The position numbers were made by a program, and so were the translations under genes. A stretch of 64,000 nucleotides of DNA from DASSUW01 sp963806395. Its GTDB lineage: Bacteria > Actinomycetota > Thermoleophilia > Solirubrobacterales > Solirubrobacteraceae. The notes beneath the pieces were generated by a model, which saw only the letters and a program-made list of their open reading frames with translations, had not been told where the DNA came from and searched no databases. The stretch lies in the NCBI GenBank assembly GCA_963806395.1, contig CAWDYI010000013.1:1-64000 (forward strand), given 5' to 3'. Shown here in pieces: positions 10,324 to 20,760 of the stretch (the stretch's first letter is position 1; each line of letters starts with the position of its first letter).

Positions 10324-10440
10324 TTACAGGAACGCGCGACCGAAGGCGTAGCCGATCGCGAAGAAGACCAGGATCACCAGCGCGACGACCACCGCGACGA
10401 GCGCGACCATGGCCAGCACGCTCGGGCCTCGCTCGTTCAC
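10324..10440 (-). CDS. 38-aa single-pass membrane peptide coupled to folC
   Basis: A GTG start at 10440 overlaps the folC stop by 4 bp (GTGA). The frame encodes MNERGPSVLAMVALVAVV followed by more hydrophobic residues and FGRAFL, stopping at TAA 10324. Nearly the whole chain is one membrane helix with a short charged N-terminus. The tight coupling to folC and its place before the zinc-ribbon gene argue for a real gene. In Streptomyces a DUF4233 membrane protein sits just after folC, and this could be a minimal counterpart, but similarity cannot be judged at this length. Confidence 0.6.
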   Translation of the reverse strand: MNERGPSVLAMVALVAVVVALVILVFFAIGYAFGRAFL

Positions 10441-11666
10441 AGAGCGGACGCCCTCCGGCGCCCCGGCTCGGCCAGCAGGTCGGCCACCAGGTAGATCGAT
10501 CCGGTGGCCAGCACGGCACCGTCGGGCCCCGCCAGCTCCCGCGCACGCGCCACCGCCGCATGCGGATCGGGCACGATCTCGGACGGCGGTCCGCCGAGCT
10601 GTGCCGCGAGCGATGCGAGCGTGGCGGGCGGCAGCGCGCGCGGGTTACCGGAGCTCGTGAACACGGCTCCCGCGGTCTTCCCGACGAGCCCTCGGAGCAT
10701 GCCCGCGGCGTCCTTGTCGTCGAGGATCGAGACGACGGCGACCAGCGGCCGGTCTCCGACCGCGACCGGCAGCGCCGCGGCGAGCGCCTCGACGCCCGAC
10801 GGGTTGTGGGCGCCGTCGTAGATGGTCAGCGGGCGCTCGGCGACCACCTGCATCCGGCCCGGGACCTTCACGCGCGACGCGACCTCGGCGACGAGCCGCG
10901 GGTCGAGCTCGCCATGGAGCGCGCGCGCCGCGGCCGCGGCCACCACGAAGTTCGTCGTCTGGTAGCCGGGCAGCACCGCCGCGGTCTCGATCGGCTCGGG
11001 CACGACGATCGTTGCGCCGGTGGCGCGCGCCAGCACCTCGACCTCGGGCTCCAGCGCGCCCGTCACCAGCGTGGCTCCGTCGCGCACGACCGCGAGCTTC
11101 TCGCGCGCGATGTCGCGCACCGTCGGGCCGAGCCAGCGGGTGTGCTCGAGGCCGACGTTCGTGAGCACGACGACGGGTGCCCCGAGCACGTTGGTGGCGT
11201 CGTGACGGCCGCCGAGGCCGGCCTCGACCACGGCGACGTCGACCTCCTGCCGCGCCAGCTCGGCGAAGGCGGCGGCGGTCACCAGCTCGAACTGGGTGAC
11301 GCGGTCGCCGGTCTCGAGCGTCCGGTCGACCTTGGTCGCCGCCGCAGCTGCGCGCTGGACCGCGGCGGCGAACGCGTCCGGGTCCAGGTCGGCGTCGCCG
11401 ACGCGGATCCGCTCCGCGAACGAGCTCAGGTGCGGCGACAGGAACGACCCGGTGCGCACGCCGTGGGCCTCCAGCAGCGCGGCGCACATCCGCACGGTCG
11501 ACGACTTGCCGTTCGTGCCCACCACATGGATCGCCGCGAACCGATCCTGCGGGCTGCCGAGCACGGTCAGCAGCCGCCGCATCCGCTCCAGCCCGAAGCG
11601 CATGCCGAACAGCTCGAGCGAGAGCAGGTGGGCCTCGGCGTCCTCCAGGCGCCAAGCCGTCGCCAT
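10437..11666 (-). CDS. folC: Folylpolyglutamate synthase / dihydrofolate synthase
   Basis: ATP-dependent ligase adding glutamate to (dihydro)pteroate and folates, Mur-ligase fold, 409 residues. The P-loop GTNGKSS is at residues 50-56. FLSPHLSSFAERIRVG is the folate loop, and EAGLGGRHDATN is the conserved metal/ATP segment. TNVGLEHTRWLG and YDGAHNPSGVEAL in the C-terminal domain are also diagnostic. The ATG at 11666 overlaps the valS stop as TAATG, so translation is coupled to valS. The open frame continues upstream through valS only as a shadow. Confidence 0.95.
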   Translation of the reverse strand: MATAWRLEDAEAHLLSLELFGMRFGLERMRRLLTVLGSPQDRFAAIHVVGTNGKSSTVRMCAALLEAHGVRTGSFLSPHLSSFAERIRVGDADLDPDAFAAAVQRAAAAATKVDRTLETGDRVTQFELVTAAAFAELARQEVDVAVVEAGLGGRHDATNVLGAPVVVLTNVGLEHTRWLGPTVRDIAREKLAVVRDGATLVTGALEPEVEVLARATGATIVVPEPIETAAVLPGYQTTNFVVAAAAARALHGELDPRLVAEVASRVKVPGRMQVVAERPLTIYDGAHNPSGVEALAAALPVAVGDRPLVAVVSILDDKDAAGMLRGLVGKTAGAVFTSSGNPRALPPATLASLAAQLGGPPSEIVPDPHAAVARARELAGPDGAVLATGSIYLVADLLAEPGRRRASAL

Positions 11667-14302
11667 TAGAGCTCCTCCAGCTCCCGCTTCAGGCGCTCGA
11701 GCTTCTCGCGCTCGGCTTTCACGACGGCAGCCGGCGCCTTGGCGGTGAAGCCCTGGTTGGCGAGCCTGCCCTCGGCGCGGGCGATCTCCTTGTCGAGCGT
11801 GGCCCGCCGGGCGTCGGCGCGGCGCGCCGCGGCCTCGAGGTCCAGCGCCTCGGAGGCGAGCATCGCGACGCTGCCGCCGGGGACGCCGACGGTGGCCACC
11901 GGCTCGCCGCCGTCGGCCGACCACTCGACGCGCGCGAGCCGCGCGACGTGGGCGGCTGTGCGCTCGTAGCCGCCGGCCTCGAGGCGCGCCGGCACGAGCG
12001 TGCCCGCGGCGGCGCCGACGCGGTCGCGCCACCCGCGCAGCTCCTGGGTCGCGGCGATCGCGCGCGTGACCTCCTCCTCCGCGCCCGCGTCGCGCAGCGC
12101 CTCGGCCGGCTGCGGGTACGCGTGCGCCATCAGCAGGTCTCGTGTGCCGGGCATGTGCGACCAGATCTCCTCCGTCACGAACGGGATGATCGGGTGCGCG
12201 AGCGCGAGCGTCTCGGCGAGCACGTGGAGGGCGATCTGGGTAACGTCGGCCGTAGGTTCGAGCTTGCGAGAACCGGAGGACGAAACACTTTCTCCCGCGT
12301 ACAGGCGCGGCTTCGCCATCTCCAGGTACCAGTCGCACAGGTCGCCGTAGACGAAGTCGTAGAGGCCGAGCGCGGCGTGATGGAACTCGAACGCGTCGAG
12401 CGAGCGCGCGACCTCCGCCTTGGCGGCCTGCAGGCGCGACAGGATCCACGCGTCCTCGACGCCCGCCGGCTCCGGCGCCGAGGCGGGGACGGTCGCGTCC
12501 TCGGGCACGCGCAGCAGCACGAGTCGGGCGGCGTTCCAGAGCTTGTTGGCGAGCTGGCGCCCCTGCGCGATCTTCTCCTCGTTGAAGCGCACGTCCTGCG
12601 TCGACGAGCTCGCGAGCAGGCCGAAGCGCACAGCGTCGGCGCCATAGGCCGGGAAGTCTCCGCCCTGCTCGAACACGGGTGGCCGCGGACCGCCGTCGAT
12701 CAGGTGCAGCGGGTCGATGCCGGTCCCGAGCGACTTCGACATCCGCCGGCCGTCGGGCGCCTGGATCACCGGGTGCACGTTGACGTCCTCGAACGGGATG
12801 TCGCCCGCGAACTCGATCCCGATCATCACCATCCGTGCGACCCACAGGAACAGGATGTCGCGCGCGGTCGAGAGGACGTTGGTCGGGTAGAAGGCGCGAA
12901 GCGCGGGCGTCTGCTCCGGCCACCCAAGCGTGACGAACGGCCACAGCGCGCTCGAGAACCACGTGTCGAGCACGTCCGGATCGCGCTCCCAGCCGTCGCC
13001 CTCCGGCGGCTCCATCCCGGCGTAGGTCTCGTTGCCGCGGTACCAGACGGGGATCTGGTGGCCCCACCAGAGCTGGCGCGAGATGCACCACGGCCGGATG
13101 TTCTCCATCCACTCGAGGTAGCGGCGGTGCTGACTCTCGGGATGGATTCGGATGCGGCCCTCGCGCACGACGTCGATCGCAGGCTTGGCCAGCTCGTCCA
13201 TCCGCATGAACCACTGGAGCGAGATCAGCGGCTCGATCCGCTCGCCCGACCGCTGCGAGTACGGCACGTCGTGGCGGTACTGCTCGGTGCGCGCGACCCG
13301 CCCTTCGGCGCGCAGCGCCGCGACGACCGCCTCGCGCGCCTCCAGCGCCGTCATGCCCTCGAAGCGCTCACCGGCGGCGGGGGTCATCCGCCCGTCCTCG
13401 CCGATCACCGTGATCGCCTCGAGCCCGTGGGCACGGCCGATCTCGAAGTCGTTCGGATCGTGGCCAGGCGTGATCTTCAGCGCGCCGGTGCCGAACTCCG
13501 GCTTGACGTACGGGTCGGCGATGATCCTCAGCCGGCGGCCGACGATCGGCAGGATCGCGGTCTCGCCGATCAGCCGCGTGTAGCGGTCGTCGTCCGGATG
13601 CACCGCGATCGCCGTGTCGGCCAGCATCGTCTCCGGCCGCACCGTCGCGACCGTCAGCGAGCCGTGGCCGCTCTCCAGCGGGTAGTCGACGTAGTAGAGC
13701 GTGTCGGTGACCTCGCGCTGCTCGACCTCGAGATCCGAGATCGCCGAGCGCGAGCCGGGATCCCAGTTGACCATGTAGTTGTCGCGGTAGATCCAGCCCT
13801 TGTCGTACAGGTCGACGAAGACCTTCTGGACCGCGCGCACGTACGGCTCGTCGAGCGTGAAGCGCTCGTCCTCGTAGTCAGCAGACGCCCCGAGGCGCTT
13901 GAACTGCCCGACGATCGTCGACCCGTACTGCTCGCGCCACTGCCAGACGCGCTCGGTGAACGCCTCGCGGCCGAGCTCCTCGCGGCTCGTGCCCTCCGAG
14001 AGCAGCAGCCGCTCGACCAGCGTCTGCGTCGCGATCCCGGCGTGGTCGGTGCCGAAGATCCACTTCGTGCGCTTGCCGCGCATGCGCGCGAGGCGGATGA
14101 GGGTGTCCTGGATCGAGCCGTTGAGGGCGTGGCCCATGTGCAGCGCGCCGGTGACGTTCGGCAGCGGGATCGCGATCGAGTAGTTCTCCTCCGCCGTGCC
14201 GGCCGGCTCGGGATGGAACAGCCCGGACTCGAGCCAGCGCTCGAGCACGCGCGACTCGACCTCGGCTGGGTCGTAGCGGGTGCGGTTCTCGAGTTCGCTC
14301 AT
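11666..14302 (-). CDS. valS: Valyl-tRNA synthetase (contains an in-frame palindromic repeat)
   Basis: Class Ia synthetase charging tRNA-Val, 878 residues. HMGH (residues 55-58) is the HIGH signature and RMSKSLG near 520 is the KMSKS loop. The CP1 editing region and a C-terminal coiled coil (LDKEIARAEGRLANQGF ... EREKLERLKRELEEL) are present. At about residues 670-690 the anticodon-binding domain carries GESVSSSGSRKLEPTADVT between EMAKPRLYA and LHVLAETLALAHPIIPF. There the family usually has a shorter acidic loop. This segment is encoded by the same 46-nt element seen upstream of ndk and uses AT-richer codons (GAA AGT GTT TCT CCT GTT). The gene is otherwise complete. Confidence 0.96.
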   Translation of the reverse strand: MSELENRTRYDPAEVESRVLERWLESGLFHPEPAGTAEENYSIAIPLPNVTGALHMGHALNGSIQDTLIRLARMRGKRTKWIFGTDHAGIATQTLVERLLLSEGTSREELGREAFTERVWQWREQYGSTIVGQFKRLGASADYEDERFTLDEPYVRAVQKVFVDLYDKGWIYRDNYMVNWDPGSRSAISDLEVEQREVTDTLYYVDYPLESGHGSLTVATVRPETMLADTAIAVHPDDDRYTRLIGETAILPIVGRRLRIIADPYVKPEFGTGALKITPGHDPNDFEIGRAHGLEAITVIGEDGRMTPAAGERFEGMTALEAREAVVAALRAEGRVARTEQYRHDVPYSQRSGERIEPLISLQWFMRMDELAKPAIDVVREGRIRIHPESQHRRYLEWMENIRPWCISRQLWWGHQIPVWYRGNETYAGMEPPEGDGWERDPDVLDTWFSSALWPFVTLGWPEQTPALRAFYPTNVLSTARDILFLWVARMVMIGIEFAGDIPFEDVNVHPVIQAPDGRRMSKSLGTGIDPLHLIDGGPRPPVFEQGGDFPAYGADAVRFGLLASSSTQDVRFNEEKIAQGRQLANKLWNAARLVLLRVPEDATVPASAPEPAGVEDAWILSRLQAAKAEVARSLDAFEFHHAALGLYDFVYGDLCDWYLEMAKPRLYAGESVSSSGSRKLEPTADVTQIALHVLAETLALAHPIIPFVTEEIWSHMPGTRDLLMAHAYPQPAEALRDAGAEEEVTRAIAATQELRGWRDRVGAAAGTLVPARLEAGGYERTAAHVARLARVEWSADGGEPVATVGVPGGSVAMLASEALDLEAAARRADARRATLDKEIARAEGRLANQGFTAKAPAAVVKAEREKLERLKRELEEL
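12240..12285 (-). repeat. 46-nt palindromic repeat, in-frame copy inside valS
   Basis: Minus-strand copy of the element found at 9697-9742, 41 of 46 identical. It encodes roughly SSSGSRKLEPTADVT in a surface-loop region of ValRS, between two conserved helices of the anticodon-binding domain. The reading frame is undisturbed and codon use is AT-richer than in flanking DNA. This resembles protein-tolerated palindromic elements of the Rickettsia RPE type. That comparison is by analogy only. Confidence 0.7.
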
Positions 14303-14357
14303 CGGCCCGCGGAGTCTAGATCGCGCAGATTCTCAGTCTGATATCGGCTCTGGACGA

Positions 14358-14363
14358 TATAGT
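14358..14363 (+). promoter_or_regulatory. -10 box (TATAGT) of the xre gene, leaderless spacing
   Basis: TATAGT ends 9 nt before the ATG at 14373 and no Shine-Dalgarno sequence intervenes. Transcription would start at or within a few nt of the start codon. The surrounding 14303-14372 gap is AT-rich compared with its neighbours. No good -35 hexamer is visible. Confidence 0.5.
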
Positions 14364-14372
14364 CCATGGCAT

Positions 14373-14708
14373 ATGAGCACGGGATCGCTGATCCGCGAGA
14401 CACGCGAGGCGGAAGGCCTCACCCAGGCCGCGCTCGCCCGCCGGCTCGGGATCACCCAGCCCTCGATCGCGCGGCTCGAGGCTGCGGGCGACGAGGTGAG
14501 CGTCGCGACGCTGCAGCGGGCGCTGAACGCGATGGGCCGCGCGCTCGAGCTGCGGGTGATGGAGCGGCCGTCGAGCGTGGACGAGACGCTGCTGCACGGC
14601 ACCCTCGCGCTGACACCGGACGAGCGGCTGAGGTCGTTCGAGGAGTCATACGCCAACGTGCGTGAGCTCGTACTCGAGGCCCGGACGAGCCTTGGACGAG
14701 TGGCCTAG
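14373..14708 (+). CDS. Xre-family helix-turn-helix protein (possible antitoxin)
   Basis: 111 residues. The HTH is at about residues 5-60 (LIRETREAEGLTQAALARRL ... ITQPSIARLEAAG), a classic Xre/Cro DNA-binding fold. A short C-terminal segment (LTPDERLRSFEESYANVREL) may contact a partner. It starts at ATG 14373, 9 nt after a TATAGT box. Its 3' end overlaps the nucleotidyltransferase gene that follows in another frame, so the two are coupled. A small HTH protein encoded before a coupled nucleotidyltransferase is the usual layout of toxin-antitoxin pairs. That role is inference. Confidence 0.85.
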   Translation: MSTGSLIRETREAEGLTQAALARRLGITQPSIARLEAAGDEVSVATLQRALNAMGRALELRVMERPSSVDETLLHGTLALTPDERLRSFEESYANVRELVLEARTSLGRVA

Positions 14709-15195
14709 GTTCCGGCCGGGTGAGCTGCTGCAGCAGCTCGTCGCAAACGGCGTCGACTTCGTTGTCGTCGGCGGTCTCGCGGCCGTCATGCACGGGTCTG
14801 CTGCGATCACACGCGACCTCGACATCACCTACGCCCCGGACCAGGAGAACCTTGACCGTCTGGGACAAGCGCTCGTCGGTCTCGGGGCGCGACTTCGTGG
14901 AGTGACCGACGACGTGCCGTTCATCCCCGATGGGCGGACGCTGAACCGGACGCGGATCTTGACCCTGGCGACGCCAGATGGGTCGATCGATCTCCTCGCG
15001 CAGCCGGACGGCGCCCCGATCTACGCACGGTTACGCGAGCGGGCTTGGCGCGCCAAGCTCGCCGGTGTCGAGGTCCGGATCGCCTCGCTCGACGACCTGA
15101 TCGCGATGAAGAAGGCCGCCGGGCGGCCGAAGGACCTCGTCGCAGTCGAGGAGCTCGAGGCGATCCGGCGGCTGCAGCGCGAGCGCGGCGGGTGA
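14692..15195 (+). CDS. Nucleotidyltransferase-fold protein (possible toxin of an Xre-linked pair)
   Basis: About 167 residues from TTG 14692; GTG 14662 would add ten residues. The motif VVVGGLAAVMHGSAAITRDL followed by DI matches the GG-x-A-xxx-HG...T-x-D-x-D pattern of DUF6036/AbiEii-like minimal nucleotidyltransferases: glycine motif plus the first two metal-binding Asp. A third acidic residue may lie in GSIDLLAQPDG. SLDDLIAMKKAAGRPKDLV is another family hallmark. The substrate is unknown; relatives modify tRNA or proteins. It overlaps the preceding xre gene by 17 bp. Toxin function is inferred from context. Confidence 0.75.
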   Translation: MDEWPRFRPGELLQQLVANGVDFVVVGGLAAVMHGSAAITRDLDITYAPDQENLDRLGQALVGLGARLRGVTDDVPFIPDGRTLNRTRILTLATPDGSIDLLAQPDGAPIYARLRERAWRAKLAGVEVRIASLDDLIAMKKAAGRPKDLVAVEELEAIRRLQRERGG

Positions 15196-15197
15196 GT

Positions 15198-15223
15198 TAC
15201 ACTTCGACACTTGTTGTCACAAC
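15198..15223 (+). promoter_or_regulatory. Putative TetR-glpD promoter and operator
   Basis: TACACT (15198-15203) stands 7 nt before the TTG at 15211, again a leaderless arrangement. The 11-bp palindrome GTTGTCACAAC (15213-15223) covers the transcript start, where a TetR-type repressor could block initiation. GTTAC (15196-15200) and GTAAC (15224-15228) form an outer inverted pair with a different centre. Confidence 0.4.
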
Positions 15224-15785
15224 GTAACCCTGTGGCGAGCGAGGACGACCGGCTGCTCGACGCGGCGCGGGAGTGCGTCCTGGCCGTCGGCGTGCGGCGC
15301 ACGACGGTCACCGACGTCGCCCGCCGCGCCTCCGTGAGCCGGATGACCCTCTACCGGCGCTACCCCGACCTCGAGGGGATCCTGGGCGCGCTGATGACGC
15401 GCGAGTTCGGGCGCCTCGTGGCACGCGCGACCGAGCAGCCCGACGGCGCGAGCACGCGCGAGCGGGTCGTGGCGATGGTCGTCCACGGCTCGCGCTCGCT
15501 GGCGCAGGACCCGCTGTTCCTGCGCCTGCTCGACCTCGACCCGGAGCTGCTGCTCCCGTACGTCACGCAGCGGCTCGGCGGCATGCAGAAGATGGCCGTG
15601 GCGGCGAGCGCGCAGGCGCTCGCCGTCGACGACGGCTCCGTCCGCACCGACGCACCGCCGGCGGTCCTCTCCGCCGCGGTCGAGCTGATCGCGCGCGGCT
15701 TCGTGCTGGCGGCGCACTCCGAGCTGGAGCCCGAGCTGGACCTGTGGGCCGAGCTCGGCCGGGCGATCGACGGGTACCTGCGGCC

Positions 15786-15789
<4 letters not shown>
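15211..15789 (+). CDS. TetR-family transcriptional regulator
   Basis: 192 residues from TTG 15211, a start supported by a TACACT box 7 nt upstream; GTG 15232 is the alternative. The N-terminal TetR HTH covers about residues 14-60 (LLDAARECVLAVGVRRTTVT, RASVSRMTLYRRYPD). The C-terminal ligand domain is helical. Its stop overlaps the glpD start (ATGA), so regulator and enzyme are made together. It probably represses this two-gene operon in response to a metabolite of glycerol 3-phosphate or lipid turnover. The ligand is unknown. Confidence 0.85.
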
Positions 15790-17318
<1,529 letters not shown>

Positions 17319-17358
17319 GTGTCGTGCCTGCCCCCTTATTGCCGAAGTTCGCCCTGGG

Positions 17359-17364
17359 TACCCT
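17359..17364 (+). promoter_or_regulatory. -10 box (TACCCT) of the AraC-toroid operon
   Basis: TACCCT is followed after 6 nt (CGGCGC) by the ATG at 17371, with no ribosome binding site, so a leaderless mRNA is likely. A TATTGC sequence about 16 nt upstream is the nearest -35 candidate. Confidence 0.4.
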
Positions 17365-17370
17365 CGGCGC

Positions 17371-18120
17371 ATGGCCTACCGTGAGCTGCTCCGCGCCGAC
17401 ACGCACGTCGCGTGCGTGTGGATCCGCGACGCGGCGCCGGCCGCTCGCGAGCAGCGTGTGCTCCCCGACGCGTGCGTGGACATCGTGTGGACCGGCGGGC
17501 GACTGGTCGTCGCGGGCCCTGCGACCGGCCCGGTGATCGCGGACATACCCGCGGGGGCGGCGGCGATGGGCGTGCGCTTCCGCGTCGGCGCCGCCGGCGC
17601 GGCGCTCGGCCTGCCGGCGGCCGAACTGCTCGACACGACCGTGCCGCTCGAACAGGTCTGGGGTGCCGAGGCCGACCGGATCGAGGACCGGGTGGCCGCC
17701 GCGGACACGCCTGGCGCGCGGCTCGCCGCGCTCGCCCGGGCCGTCGATGAGCGGCTCGCGGGCGACCCCGACCCGGCCGTGCGCGCGGCCGCGACCGGCG
17801 TGCCGCGCAGCAGCCTCGGGATCGGCGACCGCCAGCTCCGGCGCCGCTTCGCCGACGCGGTCGGCTACGGCCCGAAGACGCTCGAGCGCGTGCTGCGCTT
17901 CCAGCACTTCCTCACCCGCGCGGCGCGCGAGGCGCGGCCTGACCTCGCCTGGCTCGCGCTCGAGGCCGGCTACGCCGACCAGGCGCACCTGACGCGCGAG
18001 TGCACGCGCCTGGCCGGGCTCCCCCCGGCCGCGCTGCTGGCCTCGGGCGCCGGGCCCGCGGGCGAGAGGTCCGTTTCCTTCAAGACGCACGCGCCGGCCG
18101 TCGCCACCATGGCGGCATGA
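17371..18120 (+). CDS. AraC-family regulator with DUF6597-like N-terminal domain
   Basis: 249 residues. The N-terminal half (VLPDACVDIVWTGGRLVVAG ... GVRFRVGAAGAALGLPA) has the DUF6597 pattern found before AraC HTH domains. The C-terminal half holds two HTH motifs: IGDRQLRRRFADAVGYGPKT and WLALEAGYADQAHLTRECTR (second HTH with the AraC signature). It ends by overlapping the next gene with ATGA, so both are co-translated and the next gene is its likely effector or target. The ligand is unknown. Confidence 0.87.
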   Translation: MAYRELLRADTHVACVWIRDAAPAAREQRVLPDACVDIVWTGGRLVVAGPATGPVIADIPAGAAAMGVRFRVGAAGAALGLPAAELLDTTVPLEQVWGAEADRIEDRVAAADTPGARLAALARAVDERLAGDPDPAVRAAATGVPRSSLGIGDRQLRRRFADAVGYGPKTLERVLRFQHFLTRAAREARPDLAWLALEAGYADQAHLTRECTRLAGLPPAALLASGAGPAGERSVSFKTHAPAVATMAA

Positions 18121-18986
18121 CCGCCGACCTGAACGCAGCCACCGACTTCATCTACTCGAACGCGCGACTGCTGGACCGTCACCGCTTCGCCCACGTCGTC
18201 GACGGTGCCGGCGCCGAGCGCGTGCTCGACGTCCTGCGCACGTACAGCAACCCCGACGGCGGCTTCGGCCACGCGATCGAGCCCGACATGCGCGGGCCGG
18301 TGAGCCAGCCGGTCGGTGCCCACACCGCGATGGAGATCCTGCACGAGGTCGGCGTCCACGAGGACCCGATGGTCGGCGCTGCGTGCGACTGGCTGGCGAC
18401 CGTGACCCGCGACGACGGCGGCGTCCCGTTCTGCCTGCCGAGCGCGGCCGACTACCCACGCGGACCGTGGTGGCAGCCCTCCGATGATTCGTCGCTCACG
18501 CAGACCGCAGCCAACGCGGCCGCGATGCACGCGCTCGGCGCCCGCCACGCGTGGCTGGACGGCGCGAGCGAGTTCTGCTGGCGCCGGCTCGAGTCGCTCG
18601 ACCTGAGCGCCGGCGATCCCGGGCTCGGCTACGACCTGATCTTCGGTGTCGCGTTCCTCGACGCCGTGCCCGACGCCGCCCGCGCCGAAGCGGTGCTCGA
18701 CACGCTGGCGCAGGGACTGCCCGCGTCGGGCGTCGTCGCCGAGCCGGGCAGCGACGGCGACGTCCACACGCCGATCGACTTCTCCCCCTGGCCGGGCTCG
18801 CGCAGCCGCCGCCTGTTCGACACCGATGCGATCGATCGCGATCTCGACGCGCTCGCCGCCCGCCAGCGCGACGACGGCGGCTGGACCGTCGGCTTCCCCG
18901 CCTGGCACCCGGTGGCCGGCCACGAGTGGCGCGGCGTCGCAACCGTGCACGCCGTTCGCGTCCTACGCGCGAACGGCCGCCTCTGA
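18117..18986 (+). CDS. Alpha/alpha-toroid (prenyltransferase/squalene-cyclase-like) protein
   Basis: 289 residues. It contains repeated helical-hairpin units with QW-like glycine motifs: NPDGGFGHAIEPDMRG, DDGGVPFCLPSA, GDPGLGYDLIF and RDDGGWTVGFPAWHP. These are the turns of a terpenoid-cyclase alpha/alpha barrel. The catalytic DxDD or DCTAE motifs of true cyclases are not seen, so enzymatic activity is doubtful. It is translationally coupled to the AraC regulator and converges with the PH-domain gene 1 bp away. It could be a ligand-binding or carbohydrate-related partner of the regulator; function unknown. Confidence 0.7.
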   Translation: MTADLNAATDFIYSNARLLDRHRFAHVVDGAGAERVLDVLRTYSNPDGGFGHAIEPDMRGPVSQPVGAHTAMEILHEVGVHEDPMVGAACDWLATVTRDDGGVPFCLPSAADYPRGPWWQPSDDSSLTQTAANAAAMHALGARHAWLDGASEFCWRRLESLDLSAGDPGLGYDLIFGVAFLDAVPDAARAEAVLDTLAQGLPASGVVAEPGSDGDVHTPIDFSPWPGSRSRRLFDTDAIDRDLDALAARQRDDGGWTVGFPAWHPVAGHEWRGVATVHAVRVLRANGRL

Positions 18987-18987
18987 A

Positions 18988-19461
18988 TCAGGTCTGGGCT
19001 CGCGAGGCGGCTGCCTCGCGCTGCGCGATGTCGACCGCGGCGACGACCCGGTCGGGGCTCGAGATGCCGGCGAAGTGGAAGTCGCTGTCGTCCGTGCCGG
19101 CGGTGTCGAAGTCGACCTTCCCGACGCGCAGGATGCGGTCCAGCAGCGACTGGTCGGTGTTCACGTTCTGCACGCGGTCGATGCGCGTCTGCTGGACGCG
19201 CTTGCTGAGGATCCCGCGGCGGATGTAGAGCCGCTGCGAGCTGACCATGTAGACGGTCGCGATCCGCTTGACGAAGCCGTACAGCAGCACGCCGGCGACC
19301 AGCACCGCACCGACCAGCACACCGAGCCCGACGCTCCCCACGAGCGCCACGATCACCGCGATGACGAGCGCGCCGGCCACGGCCGGCACGTAGTAGCTGA
19401 GCAGCGCCCGCCACGACGGGTGCCCCTCGAACACGACCTCTTCGCCGGGGTGCAGGTCCAC
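18988..19461 (-). CDS. PH-domain membrane protein (YdbS/bPH2-like)
   Basis: 157 residues. The N-terminal LHPGEEVVFEGHPSWRALLS is the usual opening of bacterial PH-domain (DUF304-type) proteins. It is followed by two membrane helices (about residues 24-65) and a PH-like beta domain (VSSQRLYIRRGILSKRVQQT, RIDRVQNVNTDQSLLDRIL, VGKVDFDTAG). Function is unknown; relatives have been linked to envelope stress and polymer export. It lies 12 bp after clpX on the same strand and may be co-transcribed with it. Confidence 0.85.
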   Translation of the reverse strand: MDLHPGEEVVFEGHPSWRALLSYYVPAVAGALVIAVIVALVGSVGLGVLVGAVLVAGVLLYGFVKRIATVYMVSSQRLYIRRGILSKRVQQTRIDRVQNVNTDQSLLDRILRVGKVDFDTAGTDDSDFHFAGISSPDRVVAAVDIAQREAAASRAQT

Positions 19462-19473
19462 GCGCTGTGGACG

Positions 19474-20748
<1,275 letters not shown>

Positions 20749-20760
20749 TGGATCCGTCTC

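Noticed and set aside
11667..13214. Upstream extension of the folC reading frame through valS
   Set aside because: The sense frame of valS is fully conserved; the extension is low-complexity shadow and folC has a proper ATG at 11666 in TAATG overlap.
15196..15228. GTTAC...GTAAC outer inverted repeat as one operator with the inner palindrome
   Set aside because: The two dyads have different centres (15212 and 15218), so they do not form a single symmetric site; only the inner one is kept as candidate.
18117..18986. Annotation as a functional squalene-hopene or diterpene cyclase
   Set aside because: Only about 290 residues and no DxDD or DxxDD catalytic motif; only the toroid repeat signature is present.
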